Of a DNA stretch of 46,808 nt, positions 41,507 through 46,808 are shown in pieces. The stretch lies in contig JBBRGA010000007.1 of NCBI GenBank assembly GCA_038241115.1, forward strand, positions 1-46,808. Direction: 5' to 3'. Position 1 is the stretch's first letter, and each line of letters opens with the position of its first letter. A program made the translations under genes and the position numbers. The notes under the pieces are model-generated. The model did not search any database. It saw nothing but the letters and a program-made list of their open reading frames with translations, and was not told where the DNA came from. The DNA comes from JANYJJ01 sp038241115. Lineage in GTDB: Bacteria; Pseudomonadota; Gammaproteobacteria; Burkholderiales; Burkholderiaceae_C.

Positions 41507-42148
41507 ATGAAATTTGTCGCTTTTGAGCGCAGTTTGCAGGGGACCGGAGCGAGCCGCCGCCTGCGAATTGCCAACAAGGTTCCCGGAATTGTTTATGGCG
41601 CGGGCGAGCCGGCCATGATCGAACTTGATCACAACGCTCTGTTTTTCGCGTTGAAGAAAGAGGCCTTTCACTCATCGATTCTCGACATGGAATTGAACGG
41701 CAAAACCGAACAGGTGCTGCTGCGTGACCACCAGGTTCATCCCTTCCGTCCGATTATTTTGCACATCGATTTTCAGCGCGTCGACGCGACCACCAAGGTC
41801 ACGAAAAAAGTGCCTTTGCACTTCATCAACGAAGAAAATTCGCCTGCCGTGAAGGTCGACAAATGCGTCGTCAACCATGTGGTCAACGAGTTGCGCATTT
41901 CTTGTCTGGCCTCGCAATTGCCTGAGTTCTTGACGGTGGACTTGGGCAACCTGGCCAAGGGCCAAGCGCTGCACGCCAACGACATCACATTGGCCGAAGG
42001 CATCAAGGTCATGACCCAGGGCAAGCCGAACCCGGTGATCGTGTCGGTGTCGATGCTGGCTGCCGAAGAAGAGGCGGCAGCCGTCGTCGTCGTGGCCGCC
42101 GCGCCGGCCACCAAGGCGAAGAAAACCGAGAAGCAAAACAAGAAGTAA
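41507..42148 (+). CDS. rplY: 50S ribosomal protein L25 (general stress protein Ctc type)
   Basis: Binds 5S rRNA in the large ribosomal subunit. ATG 41507 with TTGGAG seven bases before gives 213 residues, the two-domain Ctc form rather than the short 94-residue E. coli form. The N-terminal L25 domain has KFVAFERSLQGTGASRRLR and VPGIVYGAGEP. The C-terminal TL5-like domain includes VPLHFINEENSPAVKVDK and LPEFLTVDLGNLAKGQALHA. The tail is Ala/Val/Lys-rich, as usual. A strong terminator follows 18 bp later. It is in the conserved prs-rplY-pth order. Confidence 0.97.
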   Translation: MKFVAFERSLQGTGASRRLRIANKVPGIVYGAGEPAMIELDHNALFFALKKEAFHSSILDMELNGKTEQVLLRDHQVHPFRPIILHIDFQRVDATTKVTKKVPLHFINEENSPAVKVDKCVVNHVVNELRISCLASQLPEFLTVDLGNLAKGQALHANDITLAEGIKVMTQGKPNPVIVSVSMLAAEEEAAAVVVVAAAPATKAKKTEKQNKK

Positions 42149-42166
42149 TTCCTCTGCTTGTTGATG

Positions 42167-42194
42167 AAAAAGCCTCGCCAAAGCGAGGCTTTTT
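42167..42194 (+). terminator. Rho-independent terminator after rplY
   Basis: An 8-bp perfect stem AGCCTCGC/GCGAGGCT (42171-42190) with loop CAAA is flanked by A4 and T4, so it may work both ways; only the plus strand has a gene to stop. It lies between rplY and pth. Confidence 0.92.
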
Positions 42195-42274
42195 CTTGGG
42201 TGACAACGCGGTATGCCAGTGAGACCGCACGGACGAGGCGCGCTTTGGCACGCAACGCACGAGATACTCTGATG

Positions 42275-42925
42275 ATGATTCGACTGCTGGTTGGCCTGGG
42301 GAACCCCGGCCCTGAATACGAGGCGACCCGCCACAACGCCGGGTTTTGGTTCATCGACGAAGTGGCACTCGCGCTTGGCGCGCGCTTGGTTGCCGAGCGC
42401 AGCTACTTCGGTTTGATGGCGCGGGTGAATTTACCGAATCGTCCCGACGGCCCGCTGTGGTTGTTGCAGCCGATGACATTTATGAATTTGTCGGGCAAGT
42501 CGGTCGCAGCGCTGGCGCGATTCTTCAAAATTGAACCCGCTGAAATCTTGGTGGTCCACGACGAACTGGATTTACCGCCCGGCCAGGCAAAGATGAAATT
42601 TGGCGGCAGCCACGCGGGTCACAACGGCCTGAAAGACATCCACGCCCAACTTGGTAGCGCCGACTATTGGCGTCTGCGTTTGGGCATAGGCCATCCCGGC
42701 GTGAAGGCCGAAGTGGTGAACTACGTGTTGCGCAAACCGCCGCTGGCAGAGCGCGAAGCGATTGCAATCGTCAGCGAAAAAACGGTGAACGTTCTGGACA
42801 TGATCTTGGCCTGCGACATGGAACGCGCCATGTCCAAGGTGCATGCCAAACCGCCCAAGCCCAAGCCGCCCGTGCTTCCCCAGCCGCCCAAACCCCCAAA
42901 ACCCGATTCGGAGCCTGTTGAATGA
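42275..42925 (+). CDS. pth: Peptidyl-tRNA hydrolase
   Basis: Releases tRNA from prematurely dropped peptidyl-tRNA. Starting at ATG 42275 puts the substrate Asn at 10 and the catalytic His at 20 (MIRLLVGLGNPGPEYEATRH), as in E. coli; the ATG directly before (42272) is also possible. PMTFMNLSG, VVHDELDLPPG (catalytic Asp) and GGSHAGHNGLKDI are present. The 216-residue product is about 20 longer than E. coli Pth because of a Pro/Lys-rich C-terminal tail (PKPPKPKPPVLPQPPKPPKP). Its stop overlaps the next gene by ATGA. Confidence 0.95.
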   Translation: MIRLLVGLGNPGPEYEATRHNAGFWFIDEVALALGARLVAERSYFGLMARVNLPNRPDGPLWLLQPMTFMNLSGKSVAALARFFKIEPAEILVVHDELDLPPGQAKMKFGGSHAGHNGLKDIHAQLGSADYWRLRLGIGHPGVKAEVVNYVLRKPPLAEREAIAIVSEKTVNVLDMILACDMERAMSKVHAKPPKPKPPVLPQPPKPPKPDSEPVE

Positions 42926-43341
42926 AACGTCTTGCGCTTGCCTGCCTCTTCTTGTTGACGACGTCCGTCGCGTTTGCGCAGGCCGCGGTGTATCGCTGCG
43001 GGCCCGACGGCAACACCTACTCGCAAAACCCTTGCAAAGACGGTAGACAAATCGACGCCAGCGACACCCGAACCGAAGCGCAACGCGCGGAGTCACTGGC
43101 CACGACGGCGGCAGACAAGAGGCGCGCCGATGCTCTGGAGCGTGAACGCAAAGCGCGCGAAGCTGCCCAAAAACCCAACACTGCCAGCGGATTCAACTCG
43201 CGCCCCGCAGCGGCGTCTGAGCCGGCCAAAGCCCAAGACAAGGGCAAGCGCCAAAAGAAGCAAGTAAAGAAAGTGGCGGGCGACAAACCCAAGAAGGCCA
43301 GAACCAAAGCCGCTGCAAAAACGCAAAAAAAACAGGTCTAG
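42922..43341 (+). CDS. Exported DUF4124-like protein with Lys-rich tail
   Basis: Small exported protein of unknown function. The 139 residues open with a signal peptide (MKRLALACLFLLTTSVAFAQ, cleavage near AQA at residue 19-21). A short DUF4124-like segment follows, VYRCGPDGNTYSQNPCKDGR, with its Cys pair. Then comes a charged helical region (EAQRAESLATTAADKRRADA) and a basic disordered tail with repeated KK and KKA. DUF4124 proteins are common in betaproteobacterial envelopes. The start overlaps the pth stop by ATGA. It converges with the ferredoxin gene, with only four bases between stops. Confidence 0.8.
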   Translation: MKRLALACLFLLTTSVAFAQAAVYRCGPDGNTYSQNPCKDGRQIDASDTRTEAQRAESLATTAADKRRADALERERKAREAAQKPNTASGFNSRPAAASEPAKAQDKGKRQKKQVKKVAGDKPKKARTKAAAKTQKKQV

Positions 43342-43345
43342 TCGA

Positions 43346-43639
43346 TCAACTCGCGGCGGGCGTCACAACCGCCGCAACCGAAGCGGCACCAGCACTTTGC
43401 TGCAAACGCCGGTACTTCGCCCACAGTGTTTCTTTGGATTCGATGTGGTCGGGGTGAAGCGGAATGCAAGCCACCGGGCAGACTTGCACGCACTGCGGTT
43501 CGTCAAAATGGCCGACGCATTCGGTGCATTTATCGGGGTCAATCTCGTAAATTTCTACGCCCATGTAGATGGCCTGGTTTGGGCACTCAGGCTCGCACAC
43601 GTCGCAGTTGATGCACTCGTCCGTAATAAGCAGTGCCAT
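43346..43639 (-). CDS. Two-cluster 4Fe-4S ferredoxin (YfhL type)
   Basis: Small electron carrier. The 97 residues have CxxCxxCxxxCP at Cys9, 12, 15 and 19 and a second motif at Cys38, 41, 50 and 54. The longer spacer between Cys41 and Cys50 (VGHFDEPQ) is typical of YfhL/Alvin-like ferredoxins. The C-terminal ~25 residues are Ala/Val-rich and variable. It lies nine bases after coaD on the same strand, a common Burkholderiales pairing. Partner enzymes cannot be told from the sequence; supply to DPOR is possible but not supported here. Confidence 0.94.
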   Translation of the reverse strand: MALLITDECINCDVCEPECPNQAIYMGVEIYEIDPDKCTECVGHFDEPQCVQVCPVACIPLHPDHIESKETLWAKYRRLQQSAGAASVAAVVTPAAS

Positions 43640-43648
43640 GACGGGTCC

Positions 43649-44152
43649 TTACGCCTCGACCGTTTTGACGCGTGATTTCAAACGGTCCAGCACCGACGGC
43701 GACACAAACTTCGACACGTCACCTCCCAGGCTGGCGATCTCGCGCACAAAGGTGCCTGAGACAAATTGAAACTGGTCGCTGGGTGTGAGAAACACGGTTT
43801 CCACGTCGGGCATGAGCTGGCGGTTCATGCCGGCCATTTGGAATTCGTACTCGAAGTCGCTCACCGCGCGCAGACCTCGAACCACGACTTTGCCGCCCAT
43901 GTCGACAACGAAGTCGCGCAGCAAGCCTCTGAACGGAATGACTTCAATGTTCGGGTACTTGGCCGCCAGCTCTTGCGCAATTTCCAGGCGTTCGTCGATG
44001 GTGAACATGGTGCGTTTGTGGTGGCCTGCGGCCACTGCCACGATGAGGCGCTCAAACAAACGGCTGGCCCGGCGCATCAGGTCTTCATGACCCAAAGTCA
44101 TCGGGTCAAAGGTGCCGGGATAGACAGCGGTAAGTTTTGTGACAGTTGTCAT
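43649..44152 (-). CDS. coaD: Phosphopantetheine adenylyltransferase
   Basis: Penultimate step of coenzyme A synthesis. The 167 residues begin MTTVTKLTAVYPGTFDPMTLGHED, with the nucleotidyltransferase TxGH motif (TLGH). VVVRGLRAVSDFEYEFQMAGMNR and FVSGTFVREIASLGGDVSKFV (SGTFVRE corresponds to the ISSTxxR-type motif) are typical. The length is normal. It lies 102 bp downstream of rsmD; that gap shows no clear gene, only short GC-rich inverted repeats. Confidence 0.96.
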   Translation of the reverse strand: MTTVTKLTAVYPGTFDPMTLGHEDLMRRASRLFERLIVAVAAGHHKRTMFTIDERLEIAQELAAKYPNIEVIPFRGLLRDFVVDMGGKVVVRGLRAVSDFEYEFQMAGMNRQLMPDVETVFLTPSDQFQFVSGTFVREIASLGGDVSKFVSPSVLDRLKSRVKTVEA

Positions 44153-44254
44153 GTGGGCTCCTGTTCTGCGAGGCAGGGGGTGCAGTTTAGGGCTGTGGGC
44201 AGTGCGGTTTTCTGATTGCCCGTACAGCCTGATGCCCAGCCACTGCCAGCGCTG

Positions 44255-44902
44255 TCAGCCGCGCTGTAGCAAGTGAGCGTGGACGGCTCCAGCGCGAGCG
44301 TGACGGTGGAGCTTGAAACCCAGCGGCAACAGCTCAACGTCACCGTAAGCGCGACTGCTTTCCAAGTAAACAAAGCCGTCGGCCACCACCACGCGAGCGG
44401 CGGCTTTCAGGGCCGGCAAGCTCAGCTCGCTGTCAAACGGAGGGTCGATGAAGGCCAGCTCAAACGAAGCAGGTGCGCAGCGCTGCATCCACGCCAAGGC
44501 ATCGGCACATTCCACCTTGAGTACGTCCACTTTCAAACGCGTCTTGGAGACGCCCAAACTGCGCGCGAGCACAAGATCACGCTCCAGCAAAGTCACCTCA
44601 GCCGCACCGCGTGACGCGGCTTCAAAGCCCAATGCGCCGCTGCCCGCAAACGCATCCAGACAGCGCCAGCCCGACAAATTCTGGCCCAACCAATTGAACA
44701 GCGTCTCTCGAACGCGATCGGGTGTGGGACGCAAGCCGGGGCGGTTGGCCACCGGCAATTTGCAGCGCTTCCAGCGCCCGCCAATGATGCGCACCTCGTT
44801 GGGCAAAGATGCGACGGGTCGCTTGACGCTTGTTTGTGCCGGGACTTGTGCCGGGACTTGTGCGAGGACTTGTGGGGTCACTGAGGCGGTCACACGAGCC
44901 AT
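44255..44902 (-). CDS. rsmD: 16S rRNA (guanine(966)-N(2))-methyltransferase RsmD
   Basis: Methylates G966 of 16S rRNA. The core has VRIIGGRWKRCKLPVANRPGLRPTPDRVRETLFNWL, motif I in LDAFAGSGALGFEAASRG, and the catalytic DPPF (FIDPPF) motif. The product is 215 residues from ATG 44902, whose A is the last base of the hisF stop. The first ~35 residues are a variable extension with the repeat QVPAQVPAQ, encoded by three 12-bp units (44835-44870). The order rsmD-coaD-ferredoxin is standard, but direct attachment to hisF is not. Confidence 0.94.
   Translation of the reverse strand: MARVTASVTPQVLAQVPAQVPAQTSVKRPVASLPNEVRIIGGRWKRCKLPVANRPGLRPTPDRVRETLFNWLGQNLSGWRCLDAFAGSGALGFEAASRGAAEVTLLERDLVLARSLGVSKTRLKVDVLKVECADALAWMQRCAPASFELAFIDPPFDSELSLPALKAAARVVVADGFVYLESSRAYGDVELLPLGFKLHRHARAGAVHAHLLQRG
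44835..44870. repeat. Three tandem 12-bp repeats in the 5' end of rsmD
   Basis: Two identical units TGTGCCGGGACT and a third, TGTGCGAGGACT, on the plus strand encode, on the minus strand, repeated Gln-Val-Pro-Ala-like units near the RsmD N-terminus. They keep the reading frame. Confidence 0.9.
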
Positions 44903-45678
44903 CACAAACGCACCGCGATTCCCTGCTGCGCCATGAGCGCTTTGGCTTGGCCCACAGTGAATTCACCATAGTGAAAAATGCTGGCCGCCAGCACCGCGTC
45001 GGCACCGCCCAAACGAATGCCGTCAGCCAAATGCTGCAAGTTGCCCACGCCGCCCGAGGCGATGACGGGTACGTTCACGGCGTCGCTCACGGCACGCGTC
45101 AATTCCAGATCAAAGCCGATTTTTGTGCCGTCTCGGTCCATGCTGGTAAGCAAGATTTCGCCAGCACCACACTCGGCCATTTGCCGGGCCCAAGCCAGCG
45201 CATCAATTCCGGTGTTTTGACGACCGCCGTGGCTGAAAACGTCCCAACCTGGCTCCGATTCAGAGGCCGGATTCACACGACGTTTCGCATCGATGGCCAC
45301 GACGATGGCCTGCGCCCCGTACTTGGCCGAGGCGTCGCGGATGACTTGCGGATTGGCGATGGCGGCGGAGTTGAAGCTGACCTTGTCAGCCCCGGCGTTG
45401 AGCAAGCGGCGCACGTCTTCCACCACCCGAACGCCGCCGCCCACCGTCAAAGGAATAAAGACTTTGGAGGCCACCGCTTCGATGATGTGAAGGATCAAAT
45501 CGCGGCCGTCGCTGGTGGCGGTGATGTCCAGGAAAGTGAGCTCGTCTGCCCCTTGGTCGTTGTAACGGGCGGCAATTTCCACTGGATCCCCAGCGTCGCG
45601 CAACTCAAGAAAGTTGACCCCCTTCACGACGCGACCGCCGGTGACGTCAAGGCAAGGAATGATTCGTTTGGCCAGCAC
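44902..45678 (-). CDS. hisF: Imidazole glycerol phosphate synthase subunit HisF
   Basis: Cyclase subunit that with HisH converts PRFAR to imidazole glycerol phosphate and AICAR. GTG 45678, two bases after the hisA stop, gives 258 residues and puts catalytic Asp11 in place (LAKRIIPCLDVTGGRVVKG). The second catalytic Asp is in VVAIDAKRR, and the phosphate-binding glycine motifs are LTVGGGVR and VIASGGVGN. The usual downstream genes hisI and hisE are absent; the stop overlaps rsmD by one base. Confidence 0.97.
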   Translation of the reverse strand: MLAKRIIPCLDVTGGRVVKGVNFLELRDAGDPVEIAARYNDQGADELTFLDITATSDGRDLILHIIEAVASKVFIPLTVGGGVRVVEDVRRLLNAGADKVSFNSAAIANPQVIRDASAKYGAQAIVVAIDAKRRVNPASESEPGWDVFSHGGRQNTGIDALAWARQMAECGAGEILLTSMDRDGTKIGFDLELTRAVSDAVNVPVIASGGVGNLQHLADGIRLGGADAVLAASIFHYGEFTVGQAKALMAQQGIAVRL

Positions 45679-45680
45679 AG

Positions 45681-46421
45681 TCAAATTCGCAGCGCGTCCG
45701 CACGCGCTTGCGCCACCGCAAAGTCCAAGTCGCCGCTGTAGATGGCGCGGCCACAAATCACGCCTTCGACGCCTTGGTCTTCCACGGCGCAGAGCTGCTC
45801 AATGTCGCCAATGTTTGACAAGCCGCCTGAGGCAATGACCGGAATCGTCAGGGCGCGTGCCAGCTTTACAGTGGCGTCGATGTTGATGCCGCTGAGCATG
45901 CCGTCGCGGCCGATGTCGGTGTAGATCACGCCTTCCACGCCGTAGTCTTGAAACTTCTTCGCCAGGTCCACCACCTCGTGACCGGTGAGCTTGCTCCAGC
46001 CGTCAGTGGCCACCTTGCCGTCCTTGGCGTCCAGGCCGACGATGATGTGGCCACCAAAGGCGCTGCAGGCGTCTTTCAGGAAGCCGGGACTTTTGACAGC
46101 GGCGGTGCCGATGATGATGAAGCTCAGGCCGTCGTCCAGATAGCGCTCGATGGTGTCCAGGTCGCGAATGCCGCCGCCGAGTTGCACCGGGATTTCGTCG
46201 CCCACTTCTGCCAAGATGGCTTTCACCGCCGCTTCGTTCACCGGTTTGCCGGCGAAGGCACCGTTCAAGTCCACTAAATGCAGGCGCCTGGCTCCGGCGT
46301 TGACCCAGCGGCGCGCCATGGCGGCAGGGTCTTCGCCGAAGGTGGTGGACTCGTTCATGTCGCCTTGTTTCAGGCGAACGCACTTACCGTCTTTGAGGTC
46401 GATGGCAGGGATCAGCAGCAT
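45681..46421 (-). CDS. hisA: Phosphoribosylformimino-5-aminoimidazole carboxamide ribotide isomerase HisA
   Basis: Isomerises ProFAR to PRFAR in histidine synthesis. The 246-residue (beta/alpha)8 barrel starts MLLIPAIDLKDGKCVRLKQGD, with catalytic Asp8; the second catalytic Asp is in IIVGLDAKDGKVATDG. Phosphate-binding motifs are VQLGGGIR and VIASGGLSN. It follows hisH by 39 bp and precedes hisF by two bases, typical of a proteobacterial his operon. Confidence 0.97.
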   Translation of the reverse strand: MLLIPAIDLKDGKCVRLKQGDMNESTTFGEDPAAMARRWVNAGARRLHLVDLNGAFAGKPVNEAAVKAILAEVGDEIPVQLGGGIRDLDTIERYLDDGLSFIIIGTAAVKSPGFLKDACSAFGGHIIVGLDAKDGKVATDGWSKLTGHEVVDLAKKFQDYGVEGVIYTDIGRDGMLSGINIDATVKLARALTIPVIASGGLSNIGDIEQLCAVEDQGVEGVICGRAIYSGDLDFAVAQARADALRI

Positions 46422-46460
46422 GGCCGTGGGCGTCAGGGTGGGATGTGGACCGAAACGAAG

Positions 46461-46808
46461 TCAAGGGTTCCAGTGAAGGAAGTTGCGGTACAGCTGCAAG
46501 CCTTGGTCTGCGCTTTTTTCGGGATGGAACTGCGTGGCGAAAATGTTATCTCGGGCCAACGCGCAGGTAAAGCGCGTTCCGTAATCGGTCTCGCCGGCGC
46601 TGTGTTGGCTGTGGGTCGGGCGCGCGTAAAAACTGTGAACAAAGTAAAAGTAGGCGTTGTCCGCAACACCCGCCCACATCGCGTGCGCCTGCGTTTGGAT
46701 GACCTGGTTCCAGCCCATCTGCGGCACCTTGTAGCGGCTGCCGTCGCTTTGCAATTGACCCTGGAGCGCAAACCGAATGACCTCTCCGTCAATGAGGCCC
46801 AGGCCCGG
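46461..46808 (-). CDS. hisH: Imidazole glycerol phosphate synthase subunit HisH (5' end beyond window)
   Basis: Glutamine amidotransferase subunit that feeds ammonia to HisF. Only the last 115 codons are present; the frame is open to the window edge (PGLGLIDGEVIRF at the edge). Visible family marks are KVPQMGWNQV, the FVHSFYARP segment, and the catalytic His-Glu pair in FATQFHPEKSADQGLQLYRNFL. The nucleophile Cys lies outside. It heads the minus-strand hisH-hisA-hisF segment seen here. Confidence 0.95.
   Translation of the reverse strand, partial: PGLGLIDGEVIRFALQGQLQSDGSRYKVPQMGWNQVIQTQAHAMWAGVADNAYFYFVHSFYARPTHSQHSAGETDYGTRFTCALARDNIFATQFHPEKSADQGLQLYRNFLHWNP

Noticed and set aside
44149..44373. 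74-codon Cys/Ser-rich ORF between rsmD and coaD on the minus strand
   Set aside because: It mostly overlaps the 3' end of rsmD in another frame, has no ribosome site, and has no recognisable domain.
1..46808. CRISPR array, insertion sequence, prophage or rRNA
   Set aside because: No spaced direct repeats of CRISPR type, no transposase or integrase motif and no rRNA segment were seen on either strand.

Overview
The window comes from a phototrophic betaproteobacterium of the order Burkholderiales, most likely family Comamonadaceae (Rhodoferax/Limnohabitans-like). This rests on a purple-bacterial photosynthesis gene cluster joined to housekeeping blocks in an order I know from Burkholderiales: hrcA-nadK-recN, mutY-GTPase-mutM, TPR-lolB-ispE-tRNA-Gln-prs-rplY-pth, rsmD-coaD-ferredoxin and hisHAF. 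The taxon is inferred from gene content and order; no rRNA is present.

Region 1 (1-17814) is the photosynthesis cluster. The minus strand carries the superoperon bchF-bchN-bchB-bchH-bchL-bchM-lhaA-puhA-puhB, tightly packed with start/stop overlaps and running off the left edge. It encodes the BchLNB dark-operative protochlorophyllide reductase, the BchH chelatase subunit, the BchM methyltransferase, the BchF vinyl hydratase, and the reaction-centre H subunit with assembly factors. The plus strand carries the B12-binding antirepressor gene aerR/ppaA, the redox repressor gene ppsR, bchG, bchP and a small membrane-protein gene. PpsR-type operators (TGT-N12-ACA) lie in the bchF/aerR divergent region (two overlapping imperfect sites) and upstream of bchG (one perfect site), so the regulators sit between the operons they probably control.

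Region 2 (17815-27453) is accessory. It has a bidirectional terminator, a tiny exported Ala/Lys-rich protein, a five-gene peptide/amide ABC transporter followed by an AMI1-like amidase, short tandem repeats, a membrane-anchored hypothetical protein and an EthD-type small protein. The transporter-amidase block uses CTG leucine codons much more heavily than the photosynthesis genes and may have been acquired.

Region 3 (27454-46808) is housekeeping: a CAU-anticodon tRNA (probably tRNA-Ile2), hrcA, nadK, recN, rapZ, mutY, a dynamin-family GTPase, mutM, a TPR protein, lolB, ispE, tRNA-Gln, prs, rplY, pth, a DUF4124-like protein, ferredoxin, coaD, rsmD, hisF, hisA and the 3' part of hisH. Oddities include a hydrophilic insert inside RapZ, an extended linker in BchB, a long unexplained hairpin just before tRNA-Gln, in-frame short tandem repeats in nadK and rsmD, two minicistrons that bridge neighbouring genes by four-base overlaps, and a his operon that passes directly from hisF into rsmD.

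I found no CRISPR array, transposase, integrase or rRNA. No wholly new system is demonstrated. The best leads are the PpsR/AerR operator architecture, the bridging minicistrons, the RapZ insert and the pre-tRNA hairpin.
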